From contig JACSSI010000069.1 in the NCBI GenBank assembly GCA_014879345.1, positions 1 to 12,133 of the forward strand: a DNA stretch of 12,133 nt, in the 5' to 3' direction. The DNA comes from Anaerolineae bacterium. Lineage in GTDB: Bacteria > Chloroflexota > Anaerolineae > Promineifilales > Promineifilaceae. Numbering within the stretch: the first letter of the stretch is position 1; each line of letters opens with the position of its first letter. Under the pieces are notes generated by a model, which searched no databases, had not been told where the DNA came from, and worked only from the letters and a program-made list of their open reading frames with translations. A program made the translations under genes and the position numbers. Shown in pieces: positions 6,149 through 12,133 of the stretch.

Positions 6149-6565
6149 ATGAGCGAGTTGCCAGCCAGATTACAAGAAATCGTTGAGGATTTTGGTTTTT
6201 GCCAGGGGCAAGAGAAGCTGGAATACCTCTTAGCGTTTGCCGAAGCGCTGCCGCCGTTGCCAGCCCAGTTTGCTGATAAGCGGGATGAGATGGAGGAGGT
6301 GCATGAGTGTATTACGCCGGTGTTTATTTATGCTGAAAGGGATAACGGCCGTTTTCACTACCATTTCGACATCCCCCCGGAAGCCCCCACCGTCAGCGGT
6401 TTTGCCCGCATCTTGCAAGAAGGCATGGATGGTCTCACATCGGCTGAAATACAAGCCATTCCCAATGAATTTTATTTGGACATGGGATTACAAGATGTGC
6501 TAACGGGACAACGGCTCAACGGCATCAGTGCCATGCTGCTGCACATGAAAAATTTGGCAAAATAA
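6149..6565 (+). CDS. sufE: SufE family cysteine desulfuration protein
   Basis: SufE accepts persulfide sulfur from a SufS-type cysteine desulfurase and hands it to the SufBCD scaffold for Fe-S cluster building. The 138-residue protein has the family pattern: EDFGFCQGQEKLEYLLAFAE 13-32, the acceptor-loop cysteine Cys54 in VHECITPVF, the SGFARIL helix, and a C-terminal segment containing LTGQRLNGISAML. ATG 6149 is chosen over an in-frame ATG at 6074 because AAAGGA sits eight bases upstream and the family N-terminus begins here; the upstream 25 codons (Cys- and Lys-rich) look like untranslated leader. No sufS or sufBCD gene is nearby, so the partner is encoded elsewhere. It diverges from thyA and converges on the LiaF-like gene. 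One AACGGCCGTT site at 6344-6353 encodes Asn-Gly-Arg. Confidence 0.92.
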   Translation: MSELPARLQEIVEDFGFCQGQEKLEYLLAFAEALPPLPAQFADKRDEMEEVHECITPVFIYAERDNGRFHYHFDIPPEAPTVSGFARILQEGMDGLTSAEIQAIPNEFYLDMGLQDVLTGQRLNGISAMLLHMKNLAK

Positions 6566-6568
6566 AGC

Positions 6569-6615
6569 GGCAAGGTTGCAAGTTATTTCGTTAACCTGCA
6601 ACCTGCAACCTTGCC
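6569..6615. terminator. Bidirectional hairpin terminator between convergent genes
   Basis: GGCAAGGTTGCA (6569-6580) pairs perfectly with TGCAACCTTGCC (6604-6615), with three more pairs possible beyond a mismatch. The loop side contains a duplicated AACCTGC heptamer. It begins three bases after the sufE stop and ends eight bases before the last base of the opposing gene, so it can serve both. T-runs are short. Confidence 0.65.
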
Positions 6616-6623
6616 ACTTTCCC

Positions 6624-7727
6624 TTACTTTTCCCGAATCGTCACACTACCTGCGCCAATATCTACGATTAAATCAACCCGATTATCTGCGTTTTCGTAAT
6701 CTTCTGTTTCCCAAATACCTTCATTGTTATTATTGCCATCTATCTGAGTGAAACGAGAATCAGGGTTAAAACTGCCTGCGCCGCTGTCTACGTCAATACG
6801 GGCGGCCATTTCTGCGGGTAAATAGAGGGTGATGCTGCCTGCGCCGCCATCAAGTTTGATGGTCTGACGGCCGTTTTCCGGCAGCGTCATATTTAAAGAG
6901 CCAGCCCCCTGGTCATACGCCACATCATACACCCCATCTGGCAGGGAGACGGTGGCACTACCAGCACTGCCATCAATCTGTAAGTGGCTCAATGTCAGGT
7001 CAGCCAGATCATAATTGACGGAACCAGCGCCAGTATCCAGGCGTAAGTCTGCGACGACGGTCGGGTTGATACCTAATTTCCAGCGACTGTCTTGTACCAC
7101 ATTCCAATTGCTGGGATTGAGCCACAGCCAGCCAGCGTCCTCTTCATTTAGATAAACATCTGCGTGGCTGCCGGAGCTGCTCGTTTCAAAAACGAGATCA
7201 CCAAGATAGGCAACTTTGCCGGCGATGAGGCTGCGGCTGTCTGTCAGCGTCGACACATCTCCGCCGGCGCCACCGAAATCAATATGAATAACGGCCGTTT
7301 CCATTGCCCCCGGTGCGTAATCAATTTCCTCAATTTGGTATTGGGTCGGGGTGTTGATCACACCAAAACGGTTGAGCAAAGCATTATCCTCGCCAAAAAG
7401 CAGCACATAGCCAAAAATGAGAACAGCCGCGAGGCCAACTAACGCGCTTAACAAGCCACCTAGTGGCTGTGGCATTTGCTTCACCACAATATTGAGGCCG
7501 ATCAAAATGAGGAATAACGGCCATAGCTGCAATACGCCGGACCAGTTGAAGCTGTAATCTTGGATAATTCCCAGGTTGCTCAATAAAAAGAAAACACCAA
7601 TAGCAATTAGCACAATTGGGCCAAATAAAGATGGGCTGTGTCGTTGCCGGGAGCTTTGCTCCTTTGGTTCCTGGTATGAATAATCAAACGGTTCTTTTTC
7701 GAGTGGTTCTTTAAATTTTTCAGACAT
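6624..7727 (-). CDS. LiaI/LiaF-like membrane protein with 'toast-rack' beta-repeat domain
   Basis: This 367-residue protein has a charged N-terminus (1-33), three probable membrane helices (about 34-55, 64-82 and 89-111) and a C-terminal beta-rich domain. The helix region resembles the LiaI-LiaF-like/DUF5668 module: GPIVLIAIGVFFLLSNLGII, then LWPLFLILIGL. The C-terminal part carries a ladder of D-x-[GS]-A-G-S motifs with the Ala at 234, 255, 275, 296, 317 and 359, a 20-21-residue period with one skipped rung, as in LiaF/toast-rack or DUF4097-type beta-solenoids. Family members act in envelope stress sensing, but the function here is not proved. A GGAAGG ribosome site precedes ATG 7727. It is divergent from the EF-G2-like gene and no response regulator or kinase is adjacent. 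Perfect (7290) and near-perfect (6866) iterated palindromes lie within it. Confidence 0.8.
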   Translation of the reverse strand: MSEKFKEPLEKEPFDYSYQEPKEQSSRQRHSPSLFGPIVLIAIGVFFLLSNLGIIQDYSFNWSGVLQLWPLFLILIGLNIVVKQMPQPLGGLLSALVGLAAVLIFGYVLLFGEDNALLNRFGVINTPTQYQIEEIDYAPGAMETAVIHIDFGGAGGDVSTLTDSRSLIAGKVAYLGDLVFETSSSGSHADVYLNEEDAGWLWLNPSNWNVVQDSRWKLGINPTVVADLRLDTGAGSVNYDLADLTLSHLQIDGSAGSATVSLPDGVYDVAYDQGAGSLNMTLPENGRQTIKLDGGAGSITLYLPAEMAARIDVDSGAGSFNPDSRFTQIDGNNNNEGIWETEDYENADNRVDLIVDIGAGSVTIREK

Positions 7728-7914
7728 TGGTTAACCTTCCAGTTACACCATGTGGGTGTGGAGCTTGGTTTGTTAAAATGCTATACGCATGTTGTTTGAA
7801 CTTGTTGCGGAAAATGGCAAACGGTAGCTGGCTTTTGTTTATAAAAATCACGCCTATTTAGAAGAAAACGGCCGTTGCCCAGGCACACAATGTCTGAAAC
7901 AATTAGCAATGGCA
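7728..7914. other. Divergent intergenic region, no gene seen
   Basis: Together with the leader to 8056 this forms a 329-bp gene-free gap between the LiaF-like gene and the EF-G2-like gene. It contains the ribosome site of the LiaF-like gene (GGAAGG on the minus strand, 7735-7740), a small ACACC/GGTGT hairpin (7744-7758) and one AACGGCCGTT copy (7867-7876). A 75-codon minus-strand frame here has no support. Confidence 0.6.
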
Positions 7915-7944
7915 TTGGGCAGTTTCCATAAAGGAAAGTATAAT
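7915..7944 (+). promoter_or_regulatory. Predicted sigma-70-like promoter of the EF-G2-like gene
   Basis: A perfect TATAAT (7939-7944) lies 18 bases after TTGGGC (7915-7920), which matches only the TTG of the -35 consensus. Transcription would start near 7951 and give a leader of about 105 bases. Confidence 0.6.
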
Positions 7945-7950
7945 CCCGCA

Positions 7951-8056
7951 GTCCGCCAAAAGGAATTCTACAGGTGAGAGTCCACCTGACGTGGAGCAAA
8001 ATCCACAAAATCTAAAGAAGAGTTTAAATCCCAAATCCGAAGAGGTTTTCCTACCC
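7951..8056 (+). promoter_or_regulatory. Structured leader of the EF-G2-like gene with mutually exclusive hairpins
   Basis: Four short complementary segments follow each other: CAGGTG (7971-7976), TCCACCTG (7981-7988), GTGGA (7991-7995) and TCCAC (8002-8006). Segment 2 can pair with 1 or with 3, and segment 3 with 2 or with 4, so only one arrangement can form at a time. Stems are 5-6 bp. No T-run follows, so control of translation would be more likely than of termination. It matches no riboswitch consensus I know. Confidence 0.4.
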
Positions 8057-10123
8057 ATGAAAGAATACCAAACCAGTAAGATTCGTAACGTTGCTCTGGT
8101 CGGCCATAATGGTTCTGGCAAGACAACATTTGTTGAACGTGCCTTGTTCAATACCGGCGCTACCACTCGTATGGGCAGCGTGCAGGCGGGAACGGCCGTT
8201 ATGGACTTTGATGAAGAAGAAGTTGATCGTAATAGCTCTGTCTCCACGTCACTTGCTCCTATTGAGTTTAAGGGTATCAAACTTAACATGCTTGATACGC
8301 CTGGATTCATGGACTTTATCGGTGAAGTCAACAGCTCCTTATATGTTTCTGATGGCGCCCTAGTCTTCGTTGAAGCCGTCTCTGGCGTTGAAGTTGGTAC
8401 AGAAATTGTGCGCCAGGCTGCCAACGAGCGGAATTTGCCCCAGATTTTATTGGTCAACAAAATGGATCGTGAGAACGTCCGCGTTTTCCGTGTGGTGGAC
8501 AGCATCAACAACAATCTGGACGGCAACTTTGTAAACTTACAATTACCGATTGGTGAAGGCCCCAGTTTCACAGGCATTATCGACTTGCTCAAGATGGAAG
8601 CGCGTTTGGGTGAAAAATCTGAAGTGGCGCCAATTCCTGATGACATGGTTGATGCCGCCGAAGAAGCCCGTATGGCTTTAATTGAAGCAGCCGCTGAAGG
8701 TGACGATGCCTTAATGGAAAAATTCTTTGAAGATGAAGAATTGACCCACGAAGAAATCGTTGCTGGCCTGAAAGGAGCCATGTCACAAGGTCTCCTCTCG
8801 CCTATTATTTATAGCGCACCAGAAGTGGGTATTGCTGTTGAGCCTGTTTTAGAAGTATTGGCACTATTGATGCCATCACCAGATGAACGTTCTTTTGTGG
8901 CTACCAAAGCCAAGGGCGAAGAAGTTACCTATAAAGTGGGTGATACGTCACCTTTGGCAGCATTTATCTTCAAAACCCGGGAAGATGCCTATGGTAAAGC
9001 AAGCTATATTCGTGTATTTGGTGGTGTCTTGAATTCTGACTCCCGTTATTGGGCAGCAGAGCTAGACTCTGAAGTGCGTGTGGGTTCTTTGCAAATCGTG
9101 ACCGGTAAAGAGACAACGGCCGTTTCAAAACTACATGCCGGTGATATTGGTGCTGTGGTAAAACTGGGTGACGCTAGCACAAATGATACCTTGTGCGAGA
9201 AAAACAATCAGATCAAACTGGCTCCAGTCGCACAGCCCAATCCCATTGCCTCCGTGGCAATTCATCCCAAAACACAATCTGATGTCGCCAAATTAAGCCA
9301 ATCTTTGACCCGTTTAGTGGCAGAAGACCCCACATTGAACTGGTATACAGAAGTGGTCACTCATGAAACGATTTTGGCGGGCATGGGCACAACCCATCTA
9401 GATATTGCCGTCAAAAAAGCCCAGTCAAAATTTGGAGTAGGTTTTGATACAACGATTCCTAAAGTGCCATACCGTGAAACTATCACCAAAACCAATTCAG
9501 CCGATTACACTCATAAGAAACAGACTGGTGGCGCAGGTCAATACGGCCGTGTATTCCTTCGCCTAGAACCCCTGGGTGATGATGCTGAATTCGAGTTCGC
9601 CTCCGAAATTTTCGGTGGTTCTGTATCGGCTCCGTTTGTGTCTGCCACAGAAAAAGGCTGTCGCCAAGCCCTGGAGTCTGGTCCGATTGCTGGTTACAAC
9701 GTGGTTGGTATCAAGGCCATCATTTTTGATGGGAAAGAACATCCAGTCGATTCCAAAGAAATCGCGTTCCAAACAGCGGGTCGTGAATGTTTCAAGAAGG
9801 CAATGATGGGTGCTGGCCCGATTTTGCTGGAGCCGATCTACAAAGCGACTGTGACCGTTCCGGCTGACTACATGGGTGACATCATGGGTGATATGAATTC
9901 CCGTCGTGCTCGTGTGCTCGGTATTGACCAGGAAGGCACCAAGAGTATTGTACAAACCGAAGTGCCGCTGGCTGAAATGCAGACCTACGCTCAAGACTTG
10001 CGTTCCATGACGCAAGGTCGTGGTGTGTATGCGATGGAGTTTTACCATTACGGCCGGGTTCCTGCCCATTTGCAAGAGCAAATTGCGGCTCAAGCTGCTA
10101 AGGAACGTGAAGAAGAAGGGTAA
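8057..10123 (+). CDS. Elongation factor G-like GTPase, EF-G2 subfamily
   Basis: This 688-residue protein has the five-domain EF-G plan: G domain (P-loop GHNGSGKT 16-23, DTPG 80-83, NKMD 134-137), domain II, and domains III-V ending in YHYGRVPAHLQEQ. It belongs to the EF-G2/FusA2-like branch (as in Thermus EF-G-2), not the main translocase. The switch I RGITI motif is replaced by RNSSVST (58-64). The catalytic His of DTPGH is Phe84, where the Thermus paralogue, from memory, has Tyr. Translation-related GTPase binding to the ribosome is expected; its exact role is unsettled for the subfamily. ATG 8057 is chosen over GTG 7991 because the family N-terminus KIRNVALVGH starts just after it and AGAGG lies 11 bases upstream; the extra 22 residues fall in the structured leader. 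It is probably monocistronic, with its own promoter and terminator. Confidence 0.9.
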   Translation: MKEYQTSKIRNVALVGHNGSGKTTFVERALFNTGATTRMGSVQAGTAVMDFDEEEVDRNSSVSTSLAPIEFKGIKLNMLDTPGFMDFIGEVNSSLYVSDGALVFVEAVSGVEVGTEIVRQAANERNLPQILLVNKMDRENVRVFRVVDSINNNLDGNFVNLQLPIGEGPSFTGIIDLLKMEARLGEKSEVAPIPDDMVDAAEEARMALIEAAAEGDDALMEKFFEDEELTHEEIVAGLKGAMSQGLLSPIIYSAPEVGIAVEPVLEVLALLMPSPDERSFVATKAKGEEVTYKVGDTSPLAAFIFKTREDAYGKASYIRVFGGVLNSDSRYWAAELDSEVRVGSLQIVTGKETTAVSKLHAGDIGAVVKLGDASTNDTLCEKNNQIKLAPVAQPNPIASVAIHPKTQSDVAKLSQSLTRLVAEDPTLNWYTEVVTHETILAGMGTTHLDIAVKKAQSKFGVGFDTTIPKVPYRETITKTNSADYTHKKQTGGAGQYGRVFLRLEPLGDDAEFEFASEIFGGSVSAPFVSATEKGCRQALESGPIAGYNVVGIKAIIFDGKEHPVDSKEIAFQTAGRECFKKAMMGAGPILLEPIYKATVTVPADYMGDIMGDMNSRRARVLGIDQEGTKSIVQTEVPLAEMQTYAQDLRSMTQGRGVYAMEFYHYGRVPAHLQEQIAAQAAKEREEEG

Positions 10124-10186
10124 ATTTCTAGAAAACAAGTATCTATTTTAGATCTGCTTAGATAGTAAAAAAATAGTTCAAGACTT

Positions 10187-10217
10187 AAAGGTGTACTGTC
10201 ATCAGTACACCTTTTTT
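10187..10217 (+). terminator. Intrinsic terminator of the EF-G2-like gene
   Basis: AAAGGTGTACTG (10187-10198) pairs perfectly with CAGTACACCTTT (10203-10214) around a TCAT loop, and the stem runs into six Ts (10212-10217). It lies 64 bases after the stop codon and is a classic rho-independent terminator. Confidence 0.92.
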
Positions 10218-10389
10218 ATTACAAATGTCATGAGTTTTACCTGACAAGGTTCACTAGAAAATGTCTGAATGGTTATGATAAGATTTTTGTGTTCTGGTGT
10301 CCGGTTATGATCAGTTTTATATGAGATGTGTAATGTGCGGGGTAGGGAGTTAAATGCCAATCAACCATACTCGAATTTTATAAAAGTGT

Positions 10390-10415
10390 AAGCAAGTGGT
10401 ATTTGCTTGCTTTTT
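10390..10415 (+). terminator. Terminator-like hairpin in the leader region of the secreted-protein gene
   Basis: AAGCAAG (10390-10396) pairs with CTTGCTT (10406-10412) around a nine-base loop, followed by Ts to 10415. It lies 62 bases before the next start codon and about 170 bases past the EF-G2-like terminator. If transcription starts near 10285, it could act as an attenuator; otherwise it may be a back-up terminator. Confidence 0.45.
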
Positions 10416-10476
10416 GATTTGGACACTGAGTTTCTTGTTGTTCTTTATTGTCGTGTTTCTATCGGGAGGTTTTGCT

Positions 10477-12133
10477 ATGAAAAAGAATGCAGTTTTATTG
10501 ATGGTAATATTGTTCCTTATGGTTGTCGTGTTGGCAAACGGGATTGTCTATTCTCAAGATGATGGTGTAAATCCCATTCCAGATGTAGTGACTGAATTAG
10601 GAGTTGGACCATTTCAAAATGACGACGGTGTATGGTTTATGCCAGCTCAAAGTCAGGAAATTGGATTGAACCCGCCGCAGAGTGTGGCAAATTCCGGTGG
10701 CCCAGACGATTTTGGGTATACCTGGACAGATAATGTAGCCTTAAATTGGGTTAGTGCGAGTGGCGGGATTGATACTGGCCTAGGTAGCGGAGGGTATCCT
10801 GATTATACAGGCGCGATAAATATTGGGTTCCCATTCAAGTTTTACGAAAATACATATTCACAATTGTATATTTCACGATATGGATTTTTGTCTTTTGATA
10901 ATACAAATCTCTGGAATGATCAATCTTATATTCCCAGTCCCGAGCCACCGAATGATGTAATTGCGCCTCATTGGGTTCCCGCTAAGTCTGCTTATTATAT
11001 TCGATATTTACGTGGCGGAACGGCTCCAAATCGCTGGTTTGTTGTTGAGTGGAATCAGTTGCGTAGTGAATGTTGTGGTGATAATGATCCTGATGAAGTA
11101 TATACATTTGAAACTATTCTTTATGAGAATGGTGATATTCTTTTCCAGTATGGACAAAAGATTGTGGAATATGGGAGTTGGTTTTGTCAATCTGGTGGAA
11201 TAGAGGATATGACGGGTTTAGACGGTTTAGAAATCAAAGAATTTTGCCAGCAAATTGCACCTAATCATGCGGTAAAAATTAGCCGCCCATCATCAAGAGA
11301 GCGTGTGAGGGTAACGCCAAGTTATGGTGGAAGTTTTGCTCATGCAGGTCAAGAGGAGGTGTTTGAGATTGTTGTGCGGAACACGGGTGATTTTGGAGCG
11401 GATACGTATGATCTATTTCCTACCTCATCTGCCTGGGTGACAAATCTATATCAGGCAGATGGTGTAACCCCCTTAATCGACACAGATGGGGACTTGATTA
11501 TTGATACTGGTTCCATTAACCAAGCTGCGCAAACCACAATTGTTGCCAGGGTACAAACACCAGTAGATGCTACAGTAGGAGATTATAGTACATTTGATGT
11601 GACAGCCCGTTCTTCTTTGAATACCAGTGTGAGTAAAACAGCTCAAATACGAACGGCCGTTCCCACACGATTTGGTCTCATATCAAAGGATGATGCAGAT
11701 TATGCGATAGATTTGAGCCTGTATCAGCCAGCTGGGCGAACGGAAATTACAGTAGCACCGAGAAAGCATTATGGTGCTGATCTGGCTGTAACAAATACCC
11801 CAGATGATGGTTTCTTTTCCGCTTGGACAAGAGGTCGTACCAATGGGAACGGAATCTATGTGAGAGAGGTTGTTTTTTCAGTTGCCAATAAATATGGTGA
11901 GATAGTTTTACCTGCTACTAAATTAACGCGATACGATACCGCTTCAGTCTATACATATGATAATGATCCCGCCATAGCCGTCGCTCCAAATGGCCGTATG
12001 GGTCTACTCTGGTATCAGTATAAATATAATTCGAGTACAGGTCTATCAAACTATAATATCTACTTTGCTATTCTTTCCGCTAATGGCAGTTTGATTTATG
12101 GACCGGCAAATTTGACAGGGAATACTTTATGGG
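10477..12133 (+). CDS. Large secreted beta-rich protein, nidogen-like plus NEW3/Ig-like and propeller-like regions (partial, 3' end off window)
   Basis: From ATG 10477 the frame stays open for 552 codons to the window edge; GGGAGG lies seven bases upstream. Residues 1-26 form a signal peptide (Lys-Lys, long hydrophobic core, likely cut near Ser26/Gln27). Residues about 69-235 contain FGYTWTDNVALNW, INIGFPFKFYEN and LYISRYGFLSF, resembling nidogen-like/choice-of-anchor surface proteins. Cysteines at 199, 200, 237 and 257 may form disulfides, and DNDPDE at 202-207 may bind calcium. Residues about 277-395 look like a NEW3/Ig-like domain (FEIVVRNTGDFGADTYDLFP, 296-315). From about 405 to the end, segments such as IAVAPNGRMGLLWYQY and YFAILSANGSLIYGP suggest propeller-type repeats. 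The ligand is unknown. It is likely exported to the cell surface or medium. Base composition is visibly more AT-rich than the left-hand genes, so a different evolutionary history is possible. Confidence 0.75.
   Translation, partial: MKKNAVLLMVILFLMVVVLANGIVYSQDDGVNPIPDVVTELGVGPFQNDDGVWFMPAQSQEIGLNPPQSVANSGGPDDFGYTWTDNVALNWVSASGGIDTGLGSGGYPDYTGAINIGFPFKFYENTYSQLYISRYGFLSFDNTNLWNDQSYIPSPEPPNDVIAPHWVPAKSAYYIRYLRGGTAPNRWFVVEWNQLRSECCGDNDPDEVYTFETILYENGDILFQYGQKIVEYGSWFCQSGGIEDMTGLDGLEIKEFCQQIAPNHAVKISRPSSRERVRVTPSYGGSFAHAGQEEVFEIVVRNTGDFGADTYDLFPTSSAWVTNLYQADGVTPLIDTDGDLIIDTGSINQAAQTTIVARVQTPVDATVGDYSTFDVTARSSLNTSVSKTAQIRTAVPTRFGLISKDDADYAIDLSLYQPAGRTEITVAPRKHYGADLAVTNTPDDGFFSAWTRGRTNGNGIYVREVVFSVANKYGEIVLPATKLTRYDTASVYTYDNDPAIAVAPNGRMGLLWYQYKYNSSTGLSNYNIYFAILSANGSLIYGPANLTGNTLW

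Larger units (their letters stand above)
10124..10476. other. Intergenic region before the secreted-protein gene
   Basis: This 353-bp AT-rich gap has no credible gene. It contains the EF-G2-like terminator (10187-10217), a weak promoter-like pair TTCACT/TATGAT (10250-10255 and 10274-10279, spacer 18), a second terminator-like hairpin (10390-10415), and a strong GGGAGG ribosome site (10464-10469) for the next gene. Confidence 0.6.
586..11661. repeat. Highly iterated palindrome AACGGCCGTT (dispersed family)
   Basis: Perfect copies begin at 586, 722, 3374, 4397, 4973, 5577, 6344, 7290, 7867, 8191, 9115 and 11652. Nine-of-ten matches begin at 3235 and 6866, and the 8-base core ACGGCCGT is at 9543. 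The copy at 584-597 extends to a 14-bp perfect palindrome, GAAACGGCCGTTTC. Two perfect copies are intergenic (586, 7867). The ten others lie inside genes of unrelated function, encoding Thr-Ala-Val in seven cases and Asn-Gly-Arg in three. Use of two frames and both coding strands shows that the constraint acts on DNA rather than protein. The role is unknown; analogy to HIP1 of cyanobacteria is inference. Confidence 0.9.

Noticed and set aside
7781..8008. Minus-strand 75-codon frame in the divergent gap
   Set aside because: It has no ribosome site or family similarity and overlaps the predicted plus-strand promoter and leader.
7991..8056. GTG start giving a 710-residue EF-G2-like protein
   Set aside because: The added 22 residues have no family counterpart and fall in the structured leader; ATG 8057 gives the expected N-terminus.
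7951..8056. Known riboswitch upstream of the EF-G2-like gene
   Set aside because: I compared it by eye with TPP, cobalamin, glycine, fluoride, THF and guanidine-I core motifs and none fits; only short switchable stems remain.
10961..11203. Plus-strand 80-codon frame inside the secreted-protein gene
   Set aside because: It is out of frame with the long signal-peptide-bearing frame from 10477, which is open throughout and explains the region.

Overview
The window looks like a piece of chromosome from a free-living bacterium, most likely Chloroflexota (Anaerolineae/Ardenticatenia-like). That placement is inference from the gene mix: a CO/xanthine dehydrogenase-type small subunit, an EF-G2-type GTPase, a LiaF-like 'toast-rack' membrane protein and a large secreted beta-rich protein. 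No rRNA, tRNA, CRISPR array, transposase or phage gene was seen.

Layout. On the minus strand, reading from 5898 down to 1: thyA, folA, a Clp/HSP100-type AAA+ ATPase, a DinB-fold protein, a DUF1444 protein, and the start of a molybdenum-hydroxylase [2Fe-2S]-type subunit that runs off the left edge. thyA and folA form the folate/dTMP pair: ThyA turns methylene-THF into DHF and FolA reduces it back to THF. sufE (6149-6565, plus) diverges from thyA and converges on a LiaF-like membrane protein gene (6624-7727, minus), with a shared hairpin terminator between them. An EF-G2-like gene (8057-10123, plus) has its own promoter, a structured leader and a textbook terminator. A secreted multidomain protein gene (from 10477, plus) runs off the right edge.

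Three proteins belong to familiar families but have lost the residues the family works with. The iron-sulfur subunit lacks seven of its eight cluster cysteines. The Clp ATPase has a ruined first ATPase ring (Walker B, pore loop, arginine fingers) beside an intact second one. The EF-G paralogue lacks the catalytic His of its DxPGH motif and the usual switch I sequence; this last state is shared by the known EF-G2 subfamily.

At DNA level the strongest signal is a highly iterated palindrome, AACGGCCGTT. It occurs 12 times perfectly, plus near matches, in unrelated genes, on both coding strands and in two reading frames, where about 0.01 copy is expected by chance. It resembles cyanobacterial HIP1 in behaviour, with a different sequence. 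The gaps between genes hold short-period tandem repeats and inverted repeats: a 98-bp element upstream of thyA, heptamer repeats before clp, a long hairpin between thyA and folA, and C-rich interspersed repeats around dinB.
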